64,000 nt of DNA from Mycobacterium sp. ITM-2016-00318 (GCF_002968285.2 NZ_CP134400.1:2108001-2172000); one strand, 5' to 3'; counted from the first letter of the stretch, positions 16,807 to 25,777 are shown. Notes: generated by a model not told the origin, from the sequence alone. Numbers and translations are program-made.

Positions 16807-17735
16807 AGGCGGGCGATAACCCCCGACGCCAGCAATTCCAGCGTCTCGTCGGAGCCGCGGTCATGCGTGAACAGCACGATCTGACCGAAGCCCATGTCCT
16901 GTAGTTGGTTGAGGCGATCGACGATCGCGGGCGGCGTGCCGATCAGACCGCCTTCGTGCAGCCCGAAAGCAGGAATCCCGAAACGCTTTTCGGCGAGCTG
17001 TCGGACACGGGGCAGTGACGCGTCATCGGGCGCCAGCGCCATCACCGCCTCGATCGACATGACAATGGTGGCCGGGTCGCGGCCGATGTCTTCGCACTGC
17101 TGTCGAAGCACCGCGATCTTGTGATCGAGTTCGCCGAGCGCGTACGTCGGCACGTTCCACACATCGGCGTAACGGGCCACCAGCGGCAAGGTGTACTTCT
17201 CACCGACGCCGCCCACCACGATCGGTGGGCGCGGCTGTTGCACCGGTCCCGGTTTGATCGGCATGTCCGTCACCGTGAAGTGCTTGCCTGCGAAATCGAT
17301 CCGCTCGTCGGTGAAGGCCTGTTGCAATATCTCGAGTGTCTCGCCGAGCCGCTCTGAGCGCTGCGCGAACGTGCCCCATTCCATTCCGACACGCGCATGC
17401 TCATCCTCGATCGACCCGCTTCCGATCCCCAGTTGGAGGCGGCCCGCCGATATCTGGTCGAGGGTGGTGGCCATCTTCGCCAGCACAGCAGGATGGCGAA
17501 ATTGGTTGCACAAAACCATGTGCCCGACCTGAATGTGCTCGGTTCGGCTGAGCAGGGCGGTTGCCAGAGTCCACGCCTCGAGCGAGGGATAGTCGGGCGC
17601 GCCGGGTCCGTAGAGGTGGTCGTAGAGCCACAACGAGTCGATTCCGAGTTCCTCGCAGCGCAGTGCGCGGTGGAGAACATCGGCGTAGCTGAATCCCATC
17701 TGGGGTAGGTACACCCCGATTTCGGCCCTTGTCAT
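16803..17735 (-). CDS. LLM-class F420-type oxidoreductase
   Basis: 310 residues of the luciferase-like fold. Signatures are IGVYLPQMGFSYADVLHRALRCEELGIDSLWLYDHLYGP at the start, LGIGSGSIEDEHARVGMEWGTFAQRSERLGETLEIL in the middle and PPIVVGGVGEKYTLPLVARYADVWN. This set is typical of mycobacterial F420-dependent enzymes. The ATG at 17735 overlaps the stop of the MaoC gene by 4 bp; a longer reading to 17951 lies inside that gene and is rejected. Likely role: reduction or oxidation of a ring or enoyl intermediate in the same pathway. Confidence 0.88.
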   Translation of the reverse strand: MTRAEIGVYLPQMGFSYADVLHRALRCEELGIDSLWLYDHLYGPGAPDYPSLEAWTLATALLSRTEHIQVGHMVLCNQFRHPAVLAKMATTLDQISAGRLQLGIGSGSIEDEHARVGMEWGTFAQRSERLGETLEILQQAFTDERIDFAGKHFTVTDMPIKPGPVQQPRPPIVVGGVGEKYTLPLVARYADVWNVPTYALGELDHKIAVLRQQCEDIGRDPATIVMSIEAVMALAPDDASLPRVRQLAEKRFGIPAFGLHEGGLIGTPPAIVDRLNQLQDMGFGQIVLFTHDRGSDETLELLASGVIARL

Positions 17736-18559
17736 GCGTGAAGTTCCAGCCTTCCGTGAGTGATGGTCGTGGCGCCGCCTGCGACGGCGTCGAATGCGAA
17801 GCAACGGTCTTCGATGCCATAGGCGTTCACCGTCAGCTCGCAGTCCAACGGTGTAGGGGAGGCGAACCGGACCGCCACCCGGGATACGCGGCTCGGGTCG
17901 TCGACGCCGAGCAGGGCGAGCAGTCGGTGCGTGCAGATCGCCATGGTGCACAGGCCGTGTGCGAAGACGAACTCGAAGCCCGCCGCACGCGCGACCTCGA
18001 TGTCAAAATGGTGTGGCGACCAGTCGCCGGAGACCTCGGCGTAGCGGTGTGCAGTCTGCTCGTCGATGTGGACGGTGGTCGACCCGAGAGCGCTTCGGCG
18101 GGCGGCGTCGGGAAAGCGATGACCAGCGGGCATGGTCCCTAGATCGGGTAGGCCGTCGAGTCCGAGCAGCACCATCGTCCACCACTGCTCTACGGCGACC
18201 ACGCCGTCGGTGTCGACCTGTTCCAGATGCACGGCGACCTGCGTGCCGGCTCGCGACGTCCGCATCCCGGTGATCTGCGACCACGTCGTCAACGACTCGC
18301 CGGGTTCGAGGCGGCGGTGCGCCACGATGTCGTGGTCGCCATGCACACCGCCACGGACCCGCGCCCAGGCTTCTGCGGGCACATCGCCCCTCACGGCGTT
18401 CACGGCATCGAACACCAGAATCACCGGGAACGTCGCGGGAACCACGCGTCCCGCGAGCACCGGAGCGGTGTCGTCGCCGGTGGCGGCGGCATAGGCCGTG
18501 ATGGTGTCCGGCGCCAATCGGCCGGGATACGGGCCGTGTCGCGCAGGGTTGACCGTCAT
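17732..18559 (-). CDS. MaoC-like enoyl-CoA hydratase (double hotdog)
   Basis: 275 residues. The C-terminal hotdog carries the hydratase-2 motif YAEVSGDWSPHHFDIEVARAAGFEFVFAHGLCTMAICTH, with the Asp/His catalytic pair in place. The N-terminal half is a second, degenerate hotdog, as in R-specific 2-enoyl-CoA hydratases of mycobacteria and peroxisomes. It would hydrate the enoyl-CoA made by an acyl-CoA dehydrogenase such as the one at 15643. It is first in a two-gene operon with the LLM enzyme and divergent from another LLM gene. Confidence 0.9.
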   Translation of the reverse strand: MTVNPARHGPYPGRLAPDTITAYAAATGDDTAPVLAGRVVPATFPVILVFDAVNAVRGDVPAEAWARVRGGVHGDHDIVAHRRLEPGESLTTWSQITGMRTSRAGTQVAVHLEQVDTDGVVAVEQWWTMVLLGLDGLPDLGTMPAGHRFPDAARRSALGSTTVHIDEQTAHRYAEVSGDWSPHHFDIEVARAAGFEFVFAHGLCTMAICTHRLLALLGVDDPSRVSRVAVRFASPTPLDCELTVNAYGIEDRCFAFDAVAGGATTITHGRLELHA

Positions 18560-18623
18560 ATGAGTGGCATGGTAACGACATTCTCAACTTTGGAGAAGCT
18601 AATTCACGTAAAGGCGGCGGCTG

Positions 18624-19544
18624 ATGAAGTTCACGTTCACCCACCCGATGCACAGCCACCCCTACAACCCCGAACTGGTCACGGGCTCGGGAATCGCGGC
18701 CGTCGCGGCCGCGGCCGAGAGTGCGGGCTTTCACGGATTCGGCTTCACTGACCATCCGGCCCCGTCGCAACGGTGGTTGGAGGCAGGCGGGCACGACGCC
18801 GTCGACCCGTTCGTCGCGATGGGATACGCCGCCGCACACACCACGACGCTGCGACTGATCCCTAATATCGTGGTTCTGCCGTACCGCAATCCCTTCGTGG
18901 TCGCGAAGGCGGGCGCAACGCTGGATCTGCTGTCCGACGGTCGATTCACCCTTGCGGTGGGCGTCGGCTACCTCAAGCGCGAGTTCACCGCACTCGGCGT
19001 CGAATTCGACGAACGGGCCGCTCTCGTCGAGGAGGCGCTCGAGGTGATACGTGCTATCTGGACCACCGATGACCTCACCTACGAGGGCCGCCACTTCACC
19101 GCGAAGGGCATCACGGCCCACCCGCGCCCGGTCAGTACGCCACATCCACCGATCTGGATCGGCGGCAACACCGCGGCCGCCCGTCGGCGCGTCGCGGTTC
19201 ACGGTGACGGCTGGTGCCCGTTCCCCGCGCCGGCGATGCTCGCTCAGACAGCCCGCACAGCGTCGCTCGAGTCGGTGGAGGGGCTCGCCGACGGCATCGA
19301 CGACCTCAAGCGCCGGTTGGACTCCGCGGGTCGGGACTGGTCGACGATCGACATCACGTTCACCAACATCGGCGGCGGCAACCCGGCCGACGTCGACTTC
19401 AACGCCGACGCCTACCTGTCGGCGCTCGAGAAGCTCGCAGCGGTCGGGGTCACCTGGGTGCAGGTCACAGTGCCCGGCGACAGCCTTGCGCACGCGGTCG
19501 ATGTCATCGAACGTTTCGGCAGCTCGGTCATCCGGGCCGCCTAG
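18624..19544 (+). CDS. LLM-class F420-dependent oxidoreductase (TIGR03619-like)
   Basis: 306 residues. Signatures: FTDHPAPSQRWLEAGGHDAVDPFVAMGYAAAHTTTLRLIPNIVVLPYRNPFVVAKAGATLDLLSDGRFTLAVGVGYLKREFTALGVEF and HPRPVSTPHPPIWIGGNTAAARRR. This pattern is typical of F420 enzymes with short N termini. It is similar in layout to the gene at 32243. It lies divergent to the MaoC gene and convergent with a thioesterase gene. Substrate unknown. Confidence 0.9.
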   Translation: MKFTFTHPMHSHPYNPELVTGSGIAAVAAAAESAGFHGFGFTDHPAPSQRWLEAGGHDAVDPFVAMGYAAAHTTTLRLIPNIVVLPYRNPFVVAKAGATLDLLSDGRFTLAVGVGYLKREFTALGVEFDERAALVEEALEVIRAIWTTDDLTYEGRHFTAKGITAHPRPVSTPHPPIWIGGNTAAARRRVAVHGDGWCPFPAPAMLAQTARTASLESVEGLADGIDDLKRRLDSAGRDWSTIDITFTNIGGGNPADVDFNADAYLSALEKLAAVGVTWVQVTVPGDSLAHAVDVIERFGSSVIRAA

Positions 19545-19547
19545 CGC

Positions 19548-20363
19548 TCACCGGTAGGCGGTGACCCGGCCGACGAGCGCGATCTGACCGTCGGCGCCGA
19601 TCGCCTGCGCTTCGGCGACCCCGCTGCGCCTGCCGACTCGCAGCGCCGTTGCGGCATAACGCGATTGGTCGCCGCTGAAGAACTGCCGCAGGAAGTTCAC
19701 CCGTAACGACGCGGTGTTCAAGGGGTGTTCGGGTCGGTCGGCGTTCAGGGCGGCGCACGCCGCGAGCTCGAGCCCGGCCGCGGCCACCCCGCCGTGCACG
19801 ATCGCGAGGCTGTTGTTCAGCACCGGATTGGGTTGCTGGTGAATCACCGATGAGCCGTTGTCGTGCCCGAGGCGCAGCGCCATGATCTCGCCGAGCTCGG
19901 TCGGCCGTTGACCTGTCTCGGGCTCGGGCCATTCCTGCGGAAATTCGCCTGGATGTTTGACGTAAACCGACCGGACCGTGCCGACGCCGATGACCTCATC
20001 GTCCAGTGCGAGCTCACACATGCCGAACGCGGACGAGGCCCTTGTGCCGATGGGCCGCCCGGTGGCGACCACGGGTACGTCGGGGCCTTGCGCGATGACG
20101 GTCAACGCGGTCGGAGTCAGCTCGAGCGACAACTCGCTGGACACGGTCCACTCGTCGTCGGCGCGGCGGTAGTGGTTGACCAGCCCCGCGACGTGGTCGA
20201 CCAACACCGCGAGCGGTCCGGCGGTCGGTGTCAAGGTCGCCGGGTTGACCAAGCCCTTCACCGGCATCGAGCTGACGAACGGATCGGGGCTGTCCACAAG
20301 GTTGGCGATGCCGAACCGGCCAAGGGCGGTATTGGTTCCGTAAAGCAGCGGCGCTTCGGTCAT
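19548..20363 (-). CDS. PaaI-like thioesterase-fold protein (double hotdog)
   Basis: 271 residues with two hotdog halves. The second half has NNSLAIVHGGVAAAGLELAACAALN, the HGG signature of PaaI-type acyl-CoA thioesterases, followed by SLRVNFLRQFFSGDQSRYAATALRVGRRSGVAEAQAIG. It probably releases CoA from an intermediate or a dead-end product. The ATG overlaps the stop of the SnoaL-like gene upstream by 4 bp, so both are transcribed from the leaderless promoter at 20858-20886. Confidence 0.85.
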   Translation of the reverse strand: MTEAPLLYGTNTALGRFGIANLVDSPDPFVSSMPVKGLVNPATLTPTAGPLAVLVDHVAGLVNHYRRADDEWTVSSELSLELTPTALTVIAQGPDVPVVATGRPIGTRASSAFGMCELALDDEVIGVGTVRSVYVKHPGEFPQEWPEPETGQRPTELGEIMALRLGHDNGSSVIHQQPNPVLNNSLAIVHGGVAAAGLELAACAALNADRPEHPLNTASLRVNFLRQFFSGDQSRYAATALRVGRRSGVAEAQAIGADGQIALVGRVTAYR

Positions 20364-20851
20364 TTCATCACCCGGCCGGCGGCCCTACCGATCAACCGCC
20401 GCAGCCGGGGCGAGACATACACCGCGACAACGCCGTTGAAGATGTCCTCGCGCAGCCGGGTCAGCGTCGAGCTCGTGATGAGCCACTTCCCTTCGAGTTT
20501 CTCGTAGGTCTCGGCATAGTGTCCGTAGCCGCGTAGGTTCACGGCGGGCCCGAAGCGGACGACATCTTCGAGCGCCCACACGCCGCGCGCGCTGGTGGTC
20601 GACGTCAGCTCGATCTCGGGCGCGTGGACCTGATGCACCGTGGCCTGGTTCCGCAGGCCTTTGCGGGAGAAGGCGACGAATTCGTCGGCGCCGCGGATGA
20701 TCTTGCCGCCCGCCTGCGACGTGTCGCTGAGGAAATCGTCGCTGAACAACTTCCGCCACGCGTCCCAGTCTTTGCTGTCCAGAAGCCGACAGTAGCGGGC
20801 CTTGAGCTGCTTGATCGCCTCGATCTCCAGCAGCGCAGTGGCGTCGTCCAT
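20360..20851 (-). CDS. SnoaL/NTF2-like family protein
   Basis: 163 residues. The start EIEAIKQLKARYCRLLDSKDWDAWRKLFSDDFLSDTS is a standard SnoaL_4-type opening, followed by VHQVHAPEIELTSTTSARGVWALEDVVRF and a central-pocket strand GHYAETYEKLEGKWLITSSTLTRLR. The ATG at 20851 is 6 nt after a putative -10 and so is the natural leaderless start; a longer reading to 20917 would run through the promoter. It shares the fold with the protein at 2645 but they are not close. Catalytic role unknown. Confidence 0.85.
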   Translation of the reverse strand: MDDATALLEIEAIKQLKARYCRLLDSKDWDAWRKLFSDDFLSDTSQAGGKIIRGADEFVAFSRKGLRNQATVHQVHAPEIELTSTTSARGVWALEDVVRFGPAVNLRGYGHYAETYEKLEGKWLITSSTLTRLREDIFNGVVAVYVSPRLRRLIGRAAGRVMK

Positions 20852-20857
20852 GAGCAG

Positions 20858-20886
20858 AGAGTGACAGTTGGCTAGACAATTGTAAA
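20858..20886 (-). promoter_or_regulatory. Leaderless promoter/operator TTTACA-N14-TGTCACTCT
   Basis: Read on the minus strand: TTTACA (20886-20881), 14 nt, TGTCACTCT (20866-20858), then 6 nt to the ATG at 20851. Spacing is identical to the plus-strand copies at 6562, 8533 and 15607. Confidence 0.7.
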
Positions 20887-20932
20887 GTTGGCGTGGCGAC
20901 TCTGCGGGGTCGGCCATGCGACGTGGTCGCCG

Positions 20933-22126
20933 CTAAGGGATGAGCTTGAGCGGCATGCGTTCGTGGCGCCGAATGACATTGTTGAGCGCCCACGTCGGCT
21001 CCGCCGTCAGCTCGATCCGTTCGACGCGCTCGAGCAGCGCGCGCAGCATCGCCGACGTCTCCAGTCGCGCCAGACTCTGTCCGGCGCACGCGTGTGCTCC
21101 CTGCCCGAAGCCGAGATGGCGGTTGGCGTCGCGGCGGATGTCGAAGGTGTCCGGGTCGTCCCACTCGCGTTCGTCGCGGTTCGCCGACGCATACAGCACC
21201 AAAAGGCGCGCGCCCGCCGGGATTCGGACATCGGCGATCTCCGTGTCACACCGTGCGTGACGCGCGAACGCTCGCAGCGGAGCCTCGTATCGGACGACCT
21301 CGTTGACCGCGTTGTTGATCAGCGAGGGATCATCCTTGAGCGTCTGCCACTGCTCGGGGTGTGTCGCGAACAGATACAGCGCGCTGGAGATGGCGCTGAT
21401 GGTGGTGTCCAGCGACGGCGCGATGTAGTCGATCATCAGCGGCGCGCATTCATCATGCGACAGCTCGCCGGCATCCGCGGCGATGAGCAGCTCATGGGCC
21501 ATACTGCCCTCGATCACGCTCCGTTGACGGACCACCCGTTTGGCGAACCAAAGCATCTGCAGGGAGGCGGGGGTTGACTTCACGGCCTGCTTGTTCAACG
21601 GGCCAAGGACGTCGAAAGTGGCCGCGCCCCAGCGCAATAGCTTGTCGCGTTTGTCGCGCGGCCAGCCGACCAGGTCGGGTACCACCGCGTGCGGTAGCGC
21701 AGAGGCCACGTCGTTGACGCCGTCCACCTCGCCCCGCTCGACGGCTGCGGTGACGACATCGGCGGCGAGCTGGTCGACGTTGTCGCTGATGTCCCGCAGT
21801 GCGCGGGGCAGCATCCGGTGGGCCACCAGCTTGCGTCGCCGATCGTGTTCGGCGCCGTCGCTGATGAGCGTCGTGCCGCGGGACAGCCGATTGGTGAACG
21901 GGTTCAGCGCCACACCCTTGCCCGATACGAAGGTCTGGTCGTCGCGCAGAACCGCCTTGCATTCGGCGAACCGGGGAAGCGCATAGAGCCGGTGCCTGGA
22001 CAGCCATACCACCGGACCCTGCTTGCGCATTCGCGCGTAGTGCGGATATGGATCGACGATCGCGGCGGGGGTATAGATGTTCGCCGGATACACCGGCACG
22101 CCGTTCGGCGCCGTGATGCGCATCAT
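20933..22126 (-). CDS. Cytochrome P450 (operon 2)
   Basis: 397 residues. The haem loop is GFGQGAHACAGQSLARLE, the ExxR is EVVR in NEVVRYEAPLRAFAR, and the I-helix is MIDYIAPSLDTTISAISSAL, in which PSLDTT replaces the normal AGxDT oxygen-activating patch. ASANRDEREWDDPDTFDIRR is the usual meander segment. It overlaps the FAD monooxygenase stop by 4 bp, so it is the fourth gene of the extradiol operon. The start is the ATG at 22126 or the next at 22123. It is not a close copy of the P450 at 9334. Confidence 0.93.
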   Translation of the reverse strand: MMRITAPNGVPVYPANIYTPAAIVDPYPHYARMRKQGPVVWLSRHRLYALPRFAECKAVLRDDQTFVSGKGVALNPFTNRLSRGTTLISDGAEHDRRRKLVAHRMLPRALRDISDNVDQLAADVVTAAVERGEVDGVNDVASALPHAVVPDLVGWPRDKRDKLLRWGAATFDVLGPLNKQAVKSTPASLQMLWFAKRVVRQRSVIEGSMAHELLIAADAGELSHDECAPLMIDYIAPSLDTTISAISSALYLFATHPEQWQTLKDDPSLINNAVNEVVRYEAPLRAFARHARCDTEIADVRIPAGARLLVLYASANRDEREWDDPDTFDIRRDANRHLGFGQGAHACAGQSLARLETSAMLRALLERVERIELTAEPTWALNNVIRRHERMPLKLIP

Positions 22127-23652
22127 CGTTCCCCTCGGGCAGGCGTGAATGTCGGTGTTGAGCCACACAATCTGTCGATGTTCCGGCCTGCCCGCATCAC
22201 GGTGCGGTCCGGCCGCACCACCGCAGCCGTCGAATGGCTGCGGTGCAGCCAGTCGGCGAGTTCTGTTCCGGCCGCCGCGAAATAAACCACCGTGCCACGC
22301 TTCTCGAGGTCTGCGCGTCGCGAGGCGTCGACGGGCACAGCTGAGATGAGCGCGAAGCCGTTTCCGACACTGTCGTCGAGTCGACGGCCTTCAGACAGCA
22401 CCGGGTTCGGGCAGAGGGTGCCTGTCAGTGACCCGTGCCTGCGTGCTGGGCGAACCATTGCGGAGCGGTGCAGTGCCGGGGTCCTGCTGTCGACGACCTT
22501 GTCGCGAAGGCCCGGAATGTGGTGCAGCCGCGGAACGACCATGCGCCGAACCAGATCGCCGAACTCGCCGCCGGCGGTCATCGACCGCCCGACGTTGAGC
22601 GCGAGCCTGATCAAGACGCGGGTGTGCGGCTTGCGTTCCTGCTCGTAGCTGTCCAGAACGTTCTCGGGAAGCTCACCGGCGAGAACACCCGCCAGCTTCC
22701 ACGACAGGTTCATCGCATCACGAAGCCCCGCACCCATGCCCTGCCCGATGAACGGCGGAGTGAGGTGTGCAGCGTCTCCGAGCAGGAAGACGTTGTCGCG
22801 CCGCCATTTGTCGGCGATCTGCGCCCGAAAGGTGTACTCAGTGACACGGATCAGGTCGAGTTGGTCGTCGCGGGCAACAGCTGTCCACGGTGCGATCAGC
22901 GGTCGTAGTTGCGTCAGGCTCGCGTAGTCCTCGACGGTTTCGCCGGGCAGCAACCGGAACTCCCAGCGGTAGCGGGTGTCTCCTATCCGCATGTACGTGC
23001 CCGCACGTACCGGATCGCACACCTGGTGCACGCCCTCCCACTGGTGGAGGTCGACCTCGGTGGCGACGTCGACGACGAGCCAACGTTGCTCGAACTTGAG
23101 ATCTCTCATACACGAGCCTATTTCGCCGCGCACCACGCTGTTGGCGCCGTCGCAGCCCAGCACGTAGGCGGCGTCGATGGTGTGCTCGTGACCGTTGACG
23201 CGGTCGCTGTACGTCACCCGCACGCAGCCATCTTCGTGATCGGCGATGCCGGTGACTTCGGCATCGGGACGAAGAGTTGCACGCGGATACCGTTTGAGGT
23301 TGGTCCGCAGCAGCGCCTCGAACTCCGGCTGGTCGAACATGTTGGCCTGCGGGAATCCGTTCACACTGTGAGCGGTGTTGCGGCGGAATTCGGCCAGCAC
23401 GCGCATGGTGTTGTCCAGCAGTCGAAGACCGTGCGCCGGGCGCGAGATCGCGGCGAATTCCTCGGCGATGCCCAACCTCGCGACGATGCGGTAGATCTCG
23501 TCGTCGAGGTGCACGGCGCGCGGCTGCGGGTAGACGTCGGCCCATCGGTCGAGCACGACGGTCTCGACGCCGTACTGCGCCAGCAGGGTTGCGGCGGTGA
23601 TGCCCGTCGGGCCCGCGCCGACGATCACGACCGGGATGCGGGAGTGCGTCAC
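22123..23652 (-). CDS. FAD-dependent aromatic hydroxylase (MhpA/PheA type)
   Basis: 509 residues, class A flavoprotein monooxygenase. The dinucleotide site VIVGAGPTGITAATLLAQYGV is at the N terminus, a DG-type segment is YVLGCDGANSVVRGEIG, and the FAD ribityl motif is GDAAHLTPPFIGQGMGAGLRDAMNLSWKL. The C-terminal domain is thioredoxin-like, as in phenol and 3-hydroxyphenylpropionate hydroxylases. It would hydroxylate a phenolic ring next to an existing hydroxyl, giving a catechol for the extradiol enzyme encoded two genes upstream. It overlaps both neighbours by 4 bp. Confidence 0.93.
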   Translation of the reverse strand: MTHSRIPVVIVGAGPTGITAATLLAQYGVETVVLDRWADVYPQPRAVHLDDEIYRIVARLGIAEEFAAISRPAHGLRLLDNTMRVLAEFRRNTAHSVNGFPQANMFDQPEFEALLRTNLKRYPRATLRPDAEVTGIADHEDGCVRVTYSDRVNGHEHTIDAAYVLGCDGANSVVRGEIGSCMRDLKFEQRWLVVDVATEVDLHQWEGVHQVCDPVRAGTYMRIGDTRYRWEFRLLPGETVEDYASLTQLRPLIAPWTAVARDDQLDLIRVTEYTFRAQIADKWRRDNVFLLGDAAHLTPPFIGQGMGAGLRDAMNLSWKLAGVLAGELPENVLDSYEQERKPHTRVLIRLALNVGRSMTAGGEFGDLVRRMVVPRLHHIPGLRDKVVDSRTPALHRSAMVRPARRHGSLTGTLCPNPVLSEGRRLDDSVGNGFALISAVPVDASRRADLEKRGTVVYFAAAGTELADWLHRSHSTAAVVRPDRTVMRAGRNIDRLCGSTPTFTPARGER

Positions 23653-24587
23653 CCGTACCTCACGACGGCGCGCTGTGAGCCCAGGTCGATGGCGCCGTCG
23701 TCGGTCGCGATCACCGATTCCACGACATCGCCGTCATGCAGGTACTTGGTGTTGCCTGCCTGGCGCTTGAAGAACGCCTTCCACTTCACGGCGGGTGGCA
23801 GCAGGTTACCGATGATCTCGATCGGCTTCGCAGGTGCGCTGAGCGCGGTGCCTGCCGGGGTGCCGGTCATCACCAGATCGCCCGCATCGAGGGGTTGGAA
23901 TCGGGTCAGCGCCTGCAGCGCCTGTAGCGGGCGGTAGATCATGTCGCCGTCGACGACCATGTCCTGTCGGACCTCGCCGTTGACCCGCAGCTGCAGCCGC
24001 AGATCGCCGAAGCGCTTGAGCTCGTCAGCATCCAGGAGGACGAGCGCGGGTCCGACCGGCGTGAAGGTGGGGTAGGACTTCGCTTCGTAGAACTGGGTCT
24101 GGGGAAGTTGGATGTCCCGTGCGGACACGTCGTTGGTGACGACGAGTCCGGCGACGTAGTCGGCCAGATTCGCCTCGGTGACCGTTGCGCCAACGGGCAG
24201 CTCGCGCGCCATCACGAGACCGATCTCGACCTCGTAGTCCAAAAATCGGACGTGCGGCGGCTTGACGATGTCATCATGCGGCCCGCTGATCGACCCGGAC
24301 GACTTGCGGAAGAACGTCAACGGGATGGACTTCGGGTTCATTCCGGCGTCGGTGACGTGCGAGGCGTAGTTCGTCATCTGCGCCACGACGCGGCACGGCG
24401 CAGTGACCGGTGACCGCAACTCCAGCGTCTCGACGGGCACGATGTCGCTGCTATGCGCCGCGGCCTCGATGGCGGACCGGTCGGTGAGTAGTTCACGGGT
24501 GGTGCGCGCCGTCGTCGCGATTTGTGCTGCGCCAGTCGCGGTTTGAGCCCACCATGCGTCGGCGGTGCGGAGAATGGAAGTGGTCAC
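23649..24587 (-). CDS. Fumarylacetoacetate hydrolase family protein
   Basis: 312 residues. The metal site is visible in FLDYEVEIGLVMARELPVGATV and NDVSARDIQLPQTQFYEAKSYPTFTPVGP, and the C-terminal LVMTGTPAGTALSAP is the FAH signature. Family members hydrolyse or decarboxylate 2-oxo acids, or hydrate 2-oxopent-4-enoate. Placed between an extradiol dioxygenase and a ring hydroxylase, it most likely handles the ring-fission product. Start and stop overlap its neighbours by 4 bp. The long N-terminal arm (about 90 residues) is usual for the gentisate/catechol-type members. Confidence 0.92.
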   Translation of the reverse strand: MTTSILRTADAWWAQTATGAAQIATTARTTRELLTDRSAIEAAAHSSDIVPVETLELRSPVTAPCRVVAQMTNYASHVTDAGMNPKSIPLTFFRKSSGSISGPHDDIVKPPHVRFLDYEVEIGLVMARELPVGATVTEANLADYVAGLVVTNDVSARDIQLPQTQFYEAKSYPTFTPVGPALVLLDADELKRFGDLRLQLRVNGEVRQDMVVDGDMIYRPLQALQALTRFQPLDAGDLVMTGTPAGTALSAPAKPIEIIGNLLPPAVKWKAFFKRQAGNTKYLHDGDVVESVIATDDGAIDLGSQRAVVRYG

Positions 24588-25714
24588 GAACTGGCTACTT
24601 TCAGAAGGCCGCGCAGGCGGGTGAGGGTGAACTCGTTGTCGCTACGGAGTGCGTTGACGACGGAGAGCGCTTCATGGGGAAGCGCCTTGGGCGTAATACC
24701 GAGGAAGTCCTTGGTGACCGGAGGGCCCCATTGAGCGAGGCCGGTGGCCGTGAACGGCGCCCAGCCGGGCTCGAGCCTGTTGTCGAACATGTCGCCGTCG
24801 GCGAAATGCTCGACGAGGAAGCCGTCCGGATCGCGCCAGTAGTCGAACAGCTGGCTGCCCTGAATGTGGCGGCCGATTCCCCAGGACCGGAAATACCCGC
24901 TGTCCCTGAGGTATTCGCCGCCCGCGGCGAGCGCGTCGAGATCGCACACCTGGTATGCCGAGTGCACGTATCGATTGCTGGGCCCCAACGCCAGGGCGAC
25001 GGTGTGGTGGTCGGCGGGGACCGAGCCGCGATCGCAGCGGATGAAGCTCATCACCGGCCCGCGGGCGCGCTGGCCCGGGTAGAAGAGGAAGTCGCTGACG
25101 ATCATTCCGAGGGTGTCGAGGTAGAAGTCAAGCGCCTCAAGATATTTGGTGGTCTGCAGGACGACGTGGCCGAGCCGCTGGACGCCTGCGGGTATCCGCG
25201 GCGGGCGTTGGGTGGCGTTGGTGCGATTGAGTTGGTGGCCGACGTTGACCACGAGCGGCTGCTGCGGGGTGAGCTCGGGCAACTCGTGTGTGCCCGCGAC
25301 CACCCGAACCGGCAAGCCGCCCGGGTCGATCAGGTGGACGGAGATGCCTCCGATCGATTCCGGCATTGGCGTGGCCCCCGCTCCAGTGGCTTCGGCCAGT
25401 CGGAGGACGTCGACCTCGTCGACCGCCTTGAACGCCGTTCCTACGAAGCGCGACCTGGCGCCGCGTCGCAGCAGTACGCACGGCGTGCCGGCGTCCGTGC
25501 CGCGCAGCTGGAGCTCGTCGGGCGTGCGCAGCACGGTGGTGAAGCCGAATGCCCGAGCGAACGCCTCAGCGCCGTCCAGGTCGGGCTTCTCGAACTCGAG
25601 CCACGCGATGTCGGTGACCTTGATGACCGGATTGCGCCCACGACCGGTGTGCTCGCCGGGTAGTGCACCCTGCTCGCTATGCAGCTCGTTGTGGGCGCCT
25701 ACGGTGCCGCTCAT
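24584..25714 (-). CDS. Type I extradiol ring-cleavage dioxygenase (VOC fold)
   Basis: 376 residues, two glyoxalase/VOC modules. The active iron site is in the second module: His in RLGHVVLQTTKYLEA, His in RYVHSAYQVCDL and Glu in GFLVEHFADGD. TDIAWLEFEKPDLDGAEAFARAFGF opens the first module. It would cleave a catechol between a hydroxylated and an adjacent carbon. It is the first gene of the operon continuing to 20933. GAGGAGG lies just before the ATG. The upstream region shared with the TetR gene at 25821 carries two TGACGA-type sites. Confidence 0.93.
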   Translation of the reverse strand: MSGTVGAHNELHSEQGALPGEHTGRGRNPVIKVTDIAWLEFEKPDLDGAEAFARAFGFTTVLRTPDELQLRGTDAGTPCVLLRRGARSRFVGTAFKAVDEVDVLRLAEATGAGATPMPESIGGISVHLIDPGGLPVRVVAGTHELPELTPQQPLVVNVGHQLNRTNATQRPPRIPAGVQRLGHVVLQTTKYLEALDFYLDTLGMIVSDFLFYPGQRARGPVMSFIRCDRGSVPADHHTVALALGPSNRYVHSAYQVCDLDALAAGGEYLRDSGYFRSWGIGRHIQGSQLFDYWRDPDGFLVEHFADGDMFDNRLEPGWAPFTATGLAQWGPPVTKDFLGITPKALPHEALSVVNALRSDNEFTLTRLRGLLKVASS

Positions 25715-25733
25715 CGGAACCTCCTCAAGAAGT

Positions 25734-25747
25734 TGACGAAATCGTCA
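25734..25747. promoter_or_regulatory. TetR-type operator TGACGA-AA-TCGTCA
   Basis: Exact 6-bp inverted repeats separated by 2 bp, 20 bp upstream of the dioxygenase start and about 74 bp upstream of the divergent TetR start. Likely target of that TetR. Confidence 0.6.
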
Positions 25748-25777
25748 CATGCCGGGATCGCATCAGTCAACTCTTTC

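Noticed and set aside
18579..18599. Operator TTCTC-N6-GGAGAA between MaoC and LLM genes
   Set aside because: Arms of only five bases that overlap the ribosome-site-like GGAGAA; not distinguishable from chance.
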